From: Litorimonas haliclonae
Lineage (GTDB): Bacteria; Pseudomonadota; Alphaproteobacteria; Caulobacterales; Maricaulaceae
Direction: 5' to 3'
Assembly (NCBI RefSeq): GCF_965138505.1
Contig: NZ_CBCSCO010000004.1
Coordinates: 218,099 to 282,098 of the forward strand
DNA: 64,000 nt
Numbering within the stretch: position 1 is the first letter of the stretch; each line of letters opens with the position of its first letter. Position numbers and translations under genes: made by a program. The notes beneath the pieces are model-generated. The model was given only the letters and a program-made list of their open reading frames with translations, was not told the DNA's origin and searched no databases. This document shows, in pieces, positions 34,094 through 42,894 of this stretch.

Positions 34094-35632
34094 TTAACCC
34101 TCATTTTGCAGTTTTTCTCTCAAAATCTTCCGGTTTACCTTCCCTACGGCCGTTTTGGGGATGCTATCGGTGAAGATTATACGGCGAGGCTTCTTGTATG
34201 ATGCGATCTTCTCCGAAGCGTGGGAAATAAGATCTGCTTCAGATGCCTGATGGTCGGGCCGTAGAACAATAAAGGCGGTCACGGCTTCGACCCATTTAGC
34301 ATCTGGCGCGCCGACCACGCAGGCTTCAAGCACGTCGTCATGTTCCATAAGCACGTCTTCGACTTCCCTCGGATAGACATTATATCCGCCCGACACGATC
34401 ATGTCAGAGGTCCGGTCCCGCAAAAAGAGAAAGCCTCTTTCGTCAAACACGCCAATATCCCGTGTGTGAACCCAGCCGTCCGCATCGAAACTTTCTCTGC
34501 TGAGGTCCGGGGCTTTGAAATATCCGGCGGCTGAGGAGGGCGACCGCACTAAAATTTCGCCCGGCTCACCTTGGGGTGCCTCTTTCCCTTTTTCGTCAAT
34601 GAGGCGAAGCTCGACATCTACGGCAGGACGTCCACAGGCGCCAAGTAAATCCCCGACATGGTCTTCGGGGCGAAGAACGGCCAAGGCTAAGGGCGCTTCG
34701 GTTTGCCCGAAATATTGCCAGAACTTATCCTGCCCAAATATATCAATCGCGCGTTCTATAACCGTGCGGGGCATGGGCGATGCGCCGTAAATGATATGAT
34801 TGAGGGAGGACAGGTCATGTTGGTCCATGTCCGGCTGCTCCAGAAGCATATGAAGCATGGTCGGCACAAGATTTATAGCGGTGGGTCGATAATGGCTGAT
34901 AGCGGAGAGAAACTCCTGCGGGACGAAACCGGATAATATAATGCTCCGCCCTCCACGTAGCCATAGAGGGAGAACGAAGGTCCCGCTGGCGTGGATAAGC
35001 GACGCCGCGTGCATCATGGCATCGCTCTGCGATATCGGAAACAAGTTCAAGAGGATATTGCGGCAAATGGCGGCGAAGGACGCCTGAGTATGTTGCGCCG
35101 CTTTCAAGACGCCAGTGGTGCCTGAGGTATAGAGTGTTAAAATAATGTCGTCCGGGGCGGCCTCAATCTGGGGGGGCGTCCCATCTTGGTCAGCGGCGAT
35201 AGCCGCAAGGTCTGCGGAGTCTGGAAGAGAGACACCCAGGCCATACGCCGAAAGACTTGGGATTTTTTCGACAAGCTCTGCAGCGCGCTCTGCCAGATCC
35301 GCACTGAAAATCAGGATGCCGCATTCAGCTTCCGTCACCATCCGCGCATGCTCTTCCAAGGAGAGCCGGGCGTTCAAGGGAACTCTGTTCACTCCGGCCT
35401 TAACGCAGCCGAAATCCAAAGGAACGCTTACCAGGCTGTTATTTACCAAGAGAGCGACACGCGACCTATGGTTCGCTCCGACGAAGCTCAACGCATGCGC
35501 TAATTGGTTGGCTTGATGATTGACCTCGGCAAAGCTTAGCTCCCGGTCCTCAAACACAAGGGCGACGCGATCCGCATTTAGCGCGGCTCCACGTTCGATA
35601 AGGTCAATTGTGAGAGGCCCTAACTTGCTCAT
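34094..35632 (-). CDS. Acyl-CoA synthetase (AMP-dependent ligase)
   Basis: This adenylate-forming ligase of 512 residues activates a carboxylic acid to its CoA thioester. The P-loop LTLYTSGTTGVLKAAQH (about 162) is followed by A5/A8-type motifs FWQYFGQTEAP (about 303), GWVHTRDIGVFDERGFLFLRD (start about 372) and the lysine-bearing PKTAVGKVNRKIL at the C-terminus. It lies 28 bases downstream of an enoyl-CoA hydratase gene on the same strand, so the pair may act in beta-oxidation of a shared substrate. Confidence 0.92.
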   Translation of the reverse strand: MSKLGPLTIDLIERGAALNADRVALVFEDRELSFAEVNHQANQLAHALSFVGANHRSRVALLVNNSLVSVPLDFGCVKAGVNRVPLNARLSLEEHARMVTEAECGILIFSADLAERAAELVEKIPSLSAYGLGVSLPDSADLAAIAADQDGTPPQIEAAPDDIILTLYTSGTTGVLKAAQHTQASFAAICRNILLNLFPISQSDAMMHAASLIHASGTFVLPLWLRGGRSIILSGFVPQEFLSAISHYRPTAINLVPTMLHMLLEQPDMDQHDLSSLNHIIYGASPMPRTVIERAIDIFGQDKFWQYFGQTEAPLALAVLRPEDHVGDLLGACGRPAVDVELRLIDEKGKEAPQGEPGEILVRSPSSAAGYFKAPDLSRESFDADGWVHTRDIGVFDERGFLFLRDRTSDMIVSGGYNVYPREVEDVLMEHDDVLEACVVGAPDAKWVEAVTAFIVLRPDHQASEADLISHASEKIASYKKPRRIIFTDSIPKTAVGKVNRKILREKLQNEG

Positions 35633-35660
35633 ATGTTTCGTCCGTATTCAATGGGTCTAT

Positions 35661-36446
35661 TTAAGAGTTAAAGTTGCCGTGGCGTCCGGCGCCGTCCACA
35701 AAACGTTTTGCGCCGGATTTTCCTTCTGCTGCAACTATGGGCGCGCCGAGCTGGCCTTCCTGCCGGAGGGCGGCGTCCAGTGGCATGTCCCATTGACGAT
35801 AGGCCGAGTGGCGATCCGCCAGCATACATTGTTGAGGAAAGGCCGCGATCTCTTGCGCCAGTTTTTCCGCCGCTTGGCGCGATTCTCCGTCCGGCACGAC
35901 GCGATTGACCAGTCCCATCGATAAGGCTTCGTCGGCGTCGACAGGGCGCCCCGTTAGTATCATGTCCATAGCCCGGCCCATGCCGACGAGGCGGGGCAGC
36001 CTTACCGTTCCCCCGTCAATGAGCGGGACGCCCCAGCGGCGACAAAATACGCCAAACACGGCCGATTTTTCTGCCACTCTCATATCCGCCGTCAGCGCGA
36101 GTTCCAGGCCGCCGGCCACGGCATAGCCGGACACCGCGGCGATGAGGGGTTTCGACAAGGCGAGGCGGGTAGGCCCCATAGGCCCGCTGCCGCCGCCATC
36201 CGGATCAAGTTCATGCGCCCGGTCTTCATCCTCTAGCGCGCTAAGGTCAGCGCCCGAGCAAAAGGTCCCGTGTGCGCCCCAGAGGACTGCTACCTTCTGA
36301 GTGTCGTCTTTCTCAAAATCGAATACTGCGCCGCGAAGATCAGCGGCCATCGGGCCGTCAACGGCATTTCGCTTGTCCGGTCTGTCCAGAATGATTGTCG
36401 TGACAGGGCCATCCCGTTCAACAGAAATGTAAGAGCCTGGCCTCAT
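35661..36446 (-). CDS. Enoyl-CoA hydratase/isomerase family protein
   Basis: This is a crotonase-fold enzyme of 261 residues. The start at 36446 is chosen because GGGGAG lies ten bases upstream; upstream ATGs contain or precede that site. The oxyanion-hole residues lie in HGTFCSGADLSAL (about 57) and SGYAVAGGLELAL (about 103). The second catalytic Glu position of true hydratases is not obvious, so isomerase or another crotonase activity is possible. It probably shares an operon with the acyl-CoA synthetase. Confidence 0.9.
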   Translation of the reverse strand: MRPGSYISVERDGPVTTIILDRPDKRNAVDGPMAADLRGAVFDFEKDDTQKVAVLWGAHGTFCSGADLSALEDEDRAHELDPDGGGSGPMGPTRLALSKPLIAAVSGYAVAGGLELALTADMRVAEKSAVFGVFCRRWGVPLIDGGTVRLPRLVGMGRAMDMILTGRPVDADEALSMGLVNRVVPDGESRQAAEKLAQEIAAFPQQCMLADRHSAYRQWDMPLDAALRQEGQLGAPIVAAEGKSGAKRFVDGAGRHGNFNS

Positions 36447-36591
36447 AATGTTTATTCTCCCCATTATAGCTTTTCTAAGCACACCCCTTGTAGGAATCTC
36501 TAGGCCAAAAACCAGATATATTTGTGAATAGCGGCGATGGAGCTGCTGGGTTTATCGCTTGTTTACCGAAATGGGATATTTAAATGACCCT

Positions 36592-37170
36592 ATGCGGTAC
36601 TTACTTTGCCTTTTATGTCTCTGGTTCAGCGCGGCGTCGGCTCATGCTTTCTCTGCGGATGACATAGTGGAAGCGGCGCGGGAACGCACGCGGGCAGAGG
36701 TTCGCTATGACCCGAAATATGTCGTTTTAGCTTATCCCGGGGGAGACGTTCCGGCGGATACCGGCGTGTGTACGGACGTTATCATCAGAACTTACCGCAA
36801 TGCTTACGGCTTTGACTTCCAAGAAGCCGTCCATGAGGATATGAAACGTAACTTCAGCGCCTATCCCAAGAATTGGGGCCTAAAGCGCGCGGATAAGAAT
36901 ATTGATCATCGCCGCGTGCCTAATCTGGAAGCTTTTTTGAAGCGTCAGGGCGCGAGCCTTCCCATCACAAAAAAAGCCGAAGATTATCAGCCAGGCGACA
37001 TAGTCAGTTGGCGGCTGGGCGGACGCCTTCCGCATATAGGCATTATTTCGGATAAGAAATCAGAGTGGGGAACGCCGCTCGTCATTCATAATATTGGCGC
37101 GGGTCCAGTCGAAGACGACCTTTTATTCAATACCGATATTAATGGCCACTTCCGTTTCGCGCCGAAATAG
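36592..37170 (+). CDS. DUF1287 secreted protein
   Basis: This is a DUF1287 protein of 192 residues with a signal peptide (about 1-19, ending AHA) when started at 36592. A longer start at 36559 would place extra polar residues before it. The conserved parts are YDPKYVVLAYPGGDVPADTG, CTDVIIRTYR (a cysteine at about 65) and LPHIGIISD, which together resemble an NlpC/P60-like cysteine hydrolase arrangement (C and H). The substrate is unknown. Confidence 0.85.
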   Translation: MRYLLCLLCLWFSAASAHAFSADDIVEAARERTRAEVRYDPKYVVLAYPGGDVPADTGVCTDVIIRTYRNAYGFDFQEAVHEDMKRNFSAYPKNWGLKRADKNIDHRRVPNLEAFLKRQGASLPITKKAEDYQPGDIVSWRLGGRLPHIGIISDKKSEWGTPLVIHNIGAGPVEDDLLFNTDINGHFRFAPK

Positions 37171-37191
37171 GCTCTCCAATAAAACCGCTGA

Positions 37192-37611
37192 TTACGTCTC
37201 AGGGAATAAGAGGTCGGGGTTTTTCATCGTTTTGATCTCAAGAACATTATCGTTTGGATCAGCGATGAAGAATGTTTCCTGCTCATATTTATCGCCTTTG
37301 AATCGGCGGTAAGGCTCATCAATGTACTCAAGACCCGCCTCAGCGATGCGCTCTTTAACGCCGTCAAAATCTTTCTGCGTCAGATGAATACCGAAATGAG
37401 GCACTAGAACAGCGCCCATATCAACGTCGTGGCGAACATTGGGGAGCTTCTCTTCGCTTTGATGCAAGGTAAGTTCATTGCCCCAGAAATTGACGTCGAC
37501 CCAACGGCCCTCTTCTCCGTTACCAAGGGAGCACCCCAGTATGTCCGTGTAAAATTTTACAGTGGTGTTCAGATCACCAGCAGGAATAGCAAGATGTAAG
37601 ATACCAGACAT
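37192..37611 (-). CDS. VOC (glyoxalase/bleomycin resistance) family protein
   Basis: This 139-residue protein has two beta-alpha-beta-beta-beta modules. Metal ligand candidates are H6 (GILHLAIP), E47 region (ELTLH), H74 region (PHFGIHL) and E123 (NVLEIK). The DPNDNVLEIK end is typical. It may act as a lyase or dioxygenase on a small molecule; the substrate is not predictable. Confidence 0.88.
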   Translation of the reverse strand: MSGILHLAIPAGDLNTTVKFYTDILGCSLGNGEEGRWVDVNFWGNELTLHQSEEKLPNVRHDVDMGAVLVPHFGIHLTQKDFDGVKERIAEAGLEYIDEPYRRFKGDKYEQETFFIADPNDNVLEIKTMKNPDLLFPET

Positions 37612-37726
37612 GAATTTTCCTATCTCTTCTTATTTAAACGTCCTAAGGCGCCAAAGCGCTCCGCATCCCACTTCATATTGTCCCCGTGCGGTGATTATTC
37701 AATATGTTGGCTGCAGAGGTTATAAT

Positions 37727-37924
37727 ATGCGAATTTACCAAAAAAATCCGAATAGGGGGCATAATTTGCCAAAAATTGGCGCGAGAAGGGCTGCTCTTGG
37801 AGGTGATGATCTATTGTTAGAGCGTAAATTAGGGATACACCCGACAATATATAGGGAAGGCCTGACCGTCACCTTCCGCTCGACACATCGTCGCACTCGC
37901 ACGAAATGGGTTGAACCGCCCTGA
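37727..37924 (+). CDS. Possible 65-aa basic protein
   Basis: An ATG at 37727 preceded by GAGG (37716-37719, seven-base spacing) opens a 65-residue basic frame (RGHNLPKIGARRAAL, then a Lys/Arg/Thr-rich end). No family was recognised. It lies in the 379-base gap upstream of the TonB-dependent receptor, so it may be spurious or a short leader. Confidence 0.3.
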   Translation: MRIYQKNPNRGHNLPKIGARRAALGGDDLLLERKLGIHPTIYREGLTVTFRSTHRRTRTKWVEPP

Positions 37925-37990
37925 AGACTGAAGTCTATACGCCCCGCCTTTCAAATCACGATTCATTGCTCCTTAAACCCGAGAGGATTC

Positions 37991-40048
37991 ATGCCCTTTT
38001 TCCGTCAAACCCTTTTATATTCGTTGCTCCCCTACCTTGCGATGTCCACGGCGCAACAAGCCGCCGCGTCGCCGGCTGAGCACGCAGATACCCACGCCGT
38101 TGGGAACGAAGCCGAAGACCGTCATGACGAGGAAAACGGACATAAAGACGAAGATGAACACGGTCATCACGATGGAGGAAATCACCAAATAGACGAAATC
38201 GTGGTTCAGGCAACGCGGTCCGGCCGCGCGGTAGAGAATGAACCCTTCCGGGTCGAAGTCATTGCAGGAGAAGAGATCCAAGAAAAAGCGCTCATGCGGC
38301 CCGGTAATATTTCCATGTTGGTCGCGGAAACTGGCGGGGTCAGAGTGCAGACGACCTCTCCGGCCCTTGGGGCCGCGAATATCCGCCTCCAAGGGCTTTA
38401 TGGGCGCTACACCCAGCTCTTGAGCGACGGTTTGCCTCTTTATGGGGGACAAGCCGCGTCTATTGGATTGCTACAGATACCGCCGACCGACCTGTCTCAA
38501 GTGGAGGTGATTAAAGGGTCTGCGTCGTCCCTTTATGGCGGCTCTGCGCTAGGCGGCGTTATCAATCTAGTATCGCGGCGTCCTGGCGACGAACCGGCAG
38601 GTGAACTGCTCGCCAATTTCACAACGCGGGATGGCCAGGATTTGACGGGCTATGCGGAAACGCCGCTTAGTGATGAGTTTGCAGTATCTCTGACCGCCGG
38701 AGCTCACAGGCAGACAGAACAAGATCTAGACGATGACGGATGGATTGATATTGCGGGTTATGACCGCCTAACAGCGCGACCAAGACTGTTTTGGGATGGG
38801 GCCAATGGCTCAAACCTATATGCCACAATTGGTCTTATGACAGAGCAACGGGAAGGGGGAACCTTACCCGGCGAAACCGTCCCAGACGGAACGCCTTTCC
38901 GTCAAAATCAGGATACGACCCGTGTCGATGGCGGATTTATTTCTGAAACGCCCGTTTCCGATACGCTCACACTTAACCTTCGCGGCTCGGCAATGGTGCA
39001 GGATCACGAGCACCGCTTTGGCGACGTGCTCGAAGACGACCGACATGAAAGCTACTTTGCAGAAGCCTCTATTGCAGGCGGATGGGGCCGCACAAATTGG
39101 GTGGCGGGTTTGGCCTATCAGTCCGAAATTTTTAGTTCGGATACATTTCCCGCGTTCGATTTTGACTATGACGTTCCAAGCCTATTCGCGCAGCTTGATC
39201 ACGATATGACCGAGGACTTCTCTTTCTCCCTCAGCGGACGAGTCGACGAACATAGCGAGTTCGGCACGCAGCTCAGCCCGCGAGTGTCCTTGCTATATAA
39301 GCCATCCGATTGGACCATCCGCGGATCTTATGGTCGCGGGTTTTTCGGGCCCACGCCTTTCGTGGAGGATATAGAGGCGGCGGGTCTGTCGCGGCTTGAA
39401 CCCCTGCAAGGACTGGACGAAGAAACGGCCGAAACGGCGTCGCTTGATATTGGGTATCGCCGCGGGTCCATTGAAACCAATCTCACCCTGTTTGGCTCTA
39501 ACGTTGACGGGGTGACGGAATTGGAAGCTTTTGCGTCGACAACCGGCGGGTCGCTCGACCGCGTTCGGCTGGTGAATGCTGAAGGGGAATCGCGCATTCG
39601 CGGCACCGAGCTTCTGTTTCGTTATTTCTGGAATGATGTGAAGCTTACGGCCAGCTATCTTTACTTGGATGCCACAGAGCAGGGTCCGTTTGGGGAACGA
39701 CAAGAAATCGAATTGACGCCGCGCCATTCTGCTGGGTTTGTTGCCATGTGGGAACAACATGGCAAAGGTCGGTTGGGATTTGAAGCGTACTACACCGGCA
39801 AGCAGAGATTGAGCGGCAATCCTTTCCGGGATGAAAGCAAACCCTATCTCCACCTGGGATTACTGGGAGAAATCACAATTGGAAATACAGGCTGGTTCCT
39901 AAACGCAGAAAATTTACTGAATGTGCGCCAGACTAAAGAAAATCCTCTTGTGTTGCCTTCCCGCGCTCCGGACGGTCAGTGGACGACTGACATCTGGTCC
40001 CGAAATGACGGGTTCATCCTAAATGGCGGCGTGCGCTTAAAATTCTAA
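37991..40048 (+). CDS. His-rich TonB-dependent outer-membrane receptor
   Basis: The 685-residue product is predicted to be an outer-membrane receptor. It has a signal peptide (about 1-24) and a His/Asp/Glu-rich segment at about 30-62 (HADTHAV, DEHGHHDGG). The TonB box/plug begins with IDEIVVQATRSGR, and the plug spans about 68-200 (GGVRVQTTSPA, LSQVEVIKGSASSLYGGSA). A beta barrel follows and ends in Phe. His-rich plugs are seen in zinc or metal receptors such as ZnuD, so a divalent-metal substrate is the best guess. It is followed 109 bases later by an ABM-domain gene. Confidence 0.92.
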   Translation: MPFFRQTLLYSLLPYLAMSTAQQAAASPAEHADTHAVGNEAEDRHDEENGHKDEDEHGHHDGGNHQIDEIVVQATRSGRAVENEPFRVEVIAGEEIQEKALMRPGNISMLVAETGGVRVQTTSPALGAANIRLQGLYGRYTQLLSDGLPLYGGQAASIGLLQIPPTDLSQVEVIKGSASSLYGGSALGGVINLVSRRPGDEPAGELLANFTTRDGQDLTGYAETPLSDEFAVSLTAGAHRQTEQDLDDDGWIDIAGYDRLTARPRLFWDGANGSNLYATIGLMTEQREGGTLPGETVPDGTPFRQNQDTTRVDGGFISETPVSDTLTLNLRGSAMVQDHEHRFGDVLEDDRHESYFAEASIAGGWGRTNWVAGLAYQSEIFSSDTFPAFDFDYDVPSLFAQLDHDMTEDFSFSLSGRVDEHSEFGTQLSPRVSLLYKPSDWTIRGSYGRGFFGPTPFVEDIEAAGLSRLEPLQGLDEETAETASLDIGYRRGSIETNLTLFGSNVDGVTELEAFASTTGGSLDRVRLVNAEGESRIRGTELLFRYFWNDVKLTASYLYLDATEQGPFGERQEIELTPRHSAGFVAMWEQHGKGRLGFEAYYTGKQRLSGNPFRDESKPYLHLGLLGEITIGNTGWFLNAENLLNVRQTKENPLVLPSRAPDGQWTTDIWSRNDGFILNGGVRLKF

Positions 40049-40156
40049 GCGTTTGCTTGCGAATTTGAAACATTCGCTTCCGGGTTTGGGCGTATATTGG
40101 TAAATCTCTTCCAAATCGGTTACGTCTGAATACAGAACGTCCGAGGAGGTAAGGTT

Positions 40157-40468
40157 ATGTTTGTTGCAGGTTACTGGTGGAGAGTGCATCCGGGCAAAGA
40201 AGAACAATTCCGCGCGGCGTGGCGCCAAGGGACAAAGCTCATACAAGAAAAATACGGAAGTCTGGGGTCTCGTCTTCATCGTGACAAGGACGGACGTTTT
40301 ATTGGTATTGCGGAATGGCCGGACGAGGAGACCTGGCAAAAGGCTTTTGATGCCAAGATGGCCTATGATGATCCCGAAACGCGCCAGGCTTTCGTAGAGT
40401 CTGTCGCTGATACGGCAGATGAGCCGTTATTACTCATGCACGTAACGGACGATTTGTTGGATCGGTAA
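40157..40468 (+). CDS. ABM-domain (antibiotic biosynthesis monooxygenase-like) protein
   Basis: This 103-residue ferredoxin-like alpha/beta fold shows GYWWRVHPGKEEQFRAAW at the start and a GSLGSRLHRDKDGRFIGIAEW strand region. The family includes quinone monooxygenases and heme oxygenases. The receptor lies upstream, but a functional link is not shown. An AGGAGG ribosome site stands just upstream (about 40143-40149). Confidence 0.8.
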   Translation: MFVAGYWWRVHPGKEEQFRAAWRQGTKLIQEKYGSLGSRLHRDKDGRFIGIAEWPDEETWQKAFDAKMAYDDPETRQAFVESVADTADEPLLLMHVTDDLLDR

Positions 40469-40661
40469 GGCTAGGCGAGCTTGCCGAGCCGAGGCTGCCA
40501 TTTCACGGCGCCACGCTCTGTCGGCCCCGAGCAACCTCAAGCCACCAAACGCCCTGACATTTGTTCCATCGATGTCATCACCGAGAGACGTCCGACGAGG
40601 CCGAAGTGAGAGGCACATAGTTTTGTAGGAACAGATGCGGAGCCTCAACGTATTCTAAATC

Positions 40662-40841
40662 ATGGTAGCTGATTCAAAATCCAAGCCCCGGACTAAATCT
40701 GAGCCTGAAAATACTTCGGCTGAGCAAGCGCGCGGCGGTGAAATTATTCTGAAAACCAAAAGGCGGCGATTGATTTTTCTCGGTGGTCTGATCGGAATTG
40801 TTCTTCTCGCGATCATCTTGAGAATAGCAGGCTTATTCTAA
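40662..40841 (+). CDS. 59-aa single-pass membrane protein
   Basis: This is a short gene of 59 residues. The N-terminal 30 residues are polar and charged (DSKSKPRTKSEPENTSAEQ). A basic KTKRRR cluster at about 33-38 is followed by one hydrophobic helix (about 39-57, LIFLGGLIGIVLLAIILRI). This is a clean positive-inside, C-out topology. The ribosome site is weak. Hydrophobicity pattern and codon use look like a real small membrane protein; the function is unknown. Confidence 0.55.
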   Translation: MVADSKSKPRTKSEPENTSAEQARGGEIILKTKRRRLIFLGGLIGIVLLAIILRIAGLF

Positions 40842-40876
40842 ACCCACACGAGAAGGGCGCTTACGCAAAGCCCCGT

Positions 40877-41911
40877 TTAATCTGACAATCTACCATCCCG
40901 CTTTTTTAAAATTTTTACGATCCGGTTATAAACGACTTCGGTGAGAATAACGGTGTCGTTGCCGGTTGTATTTACGAACTGGATCACGACCGTGTCGATA
41001 TCTTTATGGTAGTGCGCTCGGCTTGAATGGCCCAATACCCAACCCGTGTGTCCATATTCGTAAATGGACGAATAAATTTCCTGCTCTCTTTCGCTAAATA
41101 ATGTGCCGTCGTTCAGCGCTCTGAGAAAAATTCCAACATCTTCGGCGGTTGCGACAAACCCTTGATCGAGAGTTTTAAAATCGGTGTCATATCCGATGTG
41201 ATAGCCGCTCATTAACGCTTCGGGATCTACATTTTTTACGGAGAAAAACGTTCGACTTAGACCAAGGGGGGAGAGGATTTCCTCCCGAATGTAGTCTGTG
41301 TGCTCATAACCGAGCATTTTGGTCATTATCATTTCGAGCAAAAGATAATTTGTATTCGAATAGGTGTACTCACTGCCAGGGCTAAAATCTGAAGGCGTGT
41401 CTAGAACAAAGTCCAAGACATCGACTGTGTCTTTCGACCAGTCGAAATCTTCGTGGTCTGTAAAATTCGGGATGCCGCTTCGGTGCTGGACGAGCATACG
41501 CAAGGTAATCTGATCGGCGTATTCGATACGTTCAGCTAGTGACGGTAAATAATGCGCTAAGGTTTCATCCAAAGAAAGCCGGCCCTCTGCCACAAGCTTT
41601 GCGACCGCTGAGGCATTATACAATTTTCCTATACTTGCAATTTTGAACAGAGCGTTTGGATCTGCGGGAATCTGGCGCTCTTTATCATGCCAGCCCGCGG
41701 CAAAAAATTCGGCCTCTTCCCCATCGTGTTGGACGTACACGATTATTCCATCGACACCTTGATGAATTGCGGCGTCAACTTGCTCCTGCACAGTCTCGGG
41801 CAAAGGCGCCAAATAGTGAATAGCCTCCCGCCACGGCGCAAAGATCAATATGCTCCCTACCGTCAAGAAGGCCGCCGCTATTCTCAAAGTCAATTTTAGT
41901 CTGGTTCTCAT
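40877..41911 (-). CDS. Serine beta-lactamase/DD-peptidase-like hydrolase
   Basis: This 344-residue class C beta-lactamase-fold protein has an N-terminal membrane anchor or signal (about 8-27). The SxxK motif is S93-I-G-K96 (FKIASIGK), and the YxN motif lies in YTYSNTNYLL. The third motif (HxG or KTG) may be GHTGWVLGH (about 298). It may be an esterase, DD-peptidase or peptidoglycan-modifying enzyme. It lies 50 bases downstream of the Tae4-like lipoprotein gene on the same strand, consistent with a shared cell-wall role. Confidence 0.88.
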   Translation of the reverse strand: MRTRLKLTLRIAAAFLTVGSILIFAPWREAIHYLAPLPETVQEQVDAAIHQGVDGIIVYVQHDGEEAEFFAAGWHDKERQIPADPNALFKIASIGKLYNASAVAKLVAEGRLSLDETLAHYLPSLAERIEYADQITLRMLVQHRSGIPNFTDHEDFDWSKDTVDVLDFVLDTPSDFSPGSEYTYSNTNYLLLEMIMTKMLGYEHTDYIREEILSPLGLSRTFFSVKNVDPEALMSGYHIGYDTDFKTLDQGFVATAEDVGIFLRALNDGTLFSEREQEIYSSIYEYGHTGWVLGHSSRAHYHKDIDTVVIQFVNTTGNDTVILTEVVYNRIVKILKKRDGRLSD

Positions 41912-41961
41912 TTTTTCGCTTCCCCTTAGCGAATATTTGCGGCCTCAGATTATTTTACCCA

Positions 41962-42738
41962 CTAAGGCGATGCGGTGTGGACGGCACTTTCTTGGGCGAC
42001 AATCGGCGTTTGATTGCGGCCTTCTGGAAGAAAGCAGGGCAGGGACCAGAATAGTACGCGATAGCCTCCAATATTCGCCCCGTCGACAGTTCCCGCTCCG
42101 TTCCAGATGGTAACGTGGCCCGTAAAACCAGAATTTGGAAAGTCCATGAGCACGATTCCGGCGGCGTTGGGCAGGTCAAAACTGTTTGCTGAGCCGTCAG
42201 TGATTGCCAAATCAGGCTTGCCATAGGTCTTTGTCAAGTAGGTCTCCATATCGGCGATACGGTAATAATATTGGTCTTTGTTCCCGCCGCTCACTGTTTT
42301 GGGTCTTTCGCGCGGAATTTTATGGCCTGCCTTGTTCAGCATGTAGGAAACTCTAACCGCGCAGGCATTTGTCCATCGGCCCTGATCAAAGGGAAGGGTG
42401 CCATTGACTTCTACCAATCCGCCGATTTCGCCCCAAATGCCTTCCGGTCGGTCATAGAGATAGTTTTCCCACATAACCTGCAGGTTCGGACGGTGTTCAA
42501 GGTGTCCGTCTGCGGCTATCGGTTTACTGCAGACAAGTGGCATTTCCGCGCCATATACCAGTTTTTTGTATTTTGGTTTTTCCGATTCTACCGGGGCAGT
42601 AACAGGCGTTTCTCTCGGCTGGGACATGGCTGGTGTCTGAGCGCTCGGCCCTGCCTCGGTCTTCGCAACTGTTTGGGGTAAAGTTTCACACGCTGCCAGC
42701 GTAAGCGCTGTCGCAATCCCAAGACATAAATTCTTCAT
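41962..42738 (-). CDS. Lipoprotein with Tae4-like amidase domain
   Basis: This 258-residue lipoprotein starts at 42738 (GGGGAG nine bases upstream), with a lipobox LAAC placing the acylated Cys at residue 17. A Pro/Thr-rich linker (about 20-55) leads to a domain with NACAVRVSYMLNKAGHKIP (C126) and GHVTIWNG (H208), the catalytic pattern of Tae4, a type VI secretion amidase that cuts the D-Glu/mDAP bond of peptidoglycan. No type VI secretion gene or Tai4 immunity partner is seen, and a Sec/lipoprotein signal is not how Tae4 effectors are usually exported. A housekeeping periplasmic amidase is therefore likely. Confidence 0.82.
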   Translation of the reverse strand: MKNLCLGIATALTLAACETLPQTVAKTEAGPSAQTPAMSQPRETPVTAPVESEKPKYKKLVYGAEMPLVCSKPIAADGHLEHRPNLQVMWENYLYDRPEGIWGEIGGLVEVNGTLPFDQGRWTNACAVRVSYMLNKAGHKIPRERPKTVSGGNKDQYYYRIADMETYLTKTYGKPDLAITDGSANSFDLPNAAGIVLMDFPNSGFTGHVTIWNGAGTVDGANIGGYRVLFWSLPCFLPEGRNQTPIVAQESAVHTASP

Positions 42739-42894
42739 GATTTTTCGCTCCCCTAACCCACGGGGAGCTATATCAGAGAGTCGCCGAGCATGGCAAAGCC
42801 AAACGTCAAAAAGCACCCTTCTTAAATTATGCTGGCGGAAAACGCTATTTTATCTATAATATTCTCATCATAAGGCAGAACGAGGGGCAATTCT

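Noticed and set aside
34001..34201. GTG-started frame on the plus strand
   Set aside because: It overlaps the 3' end of the acyl-CoA synthetase gene in antisense and resembles no protein.
37700..37745. Zur-like palindrome upstream of the His-rich receptor
   Set aside because: Only a loose half-site (GTTATAATAT) is present, with no matching second arm.
40469..40661. 193-base gap with open frames on the minus strand
   Set aside because: The translated frame resembles nothing, has no ribosome site and contains no repeat shared with other parts of the window.
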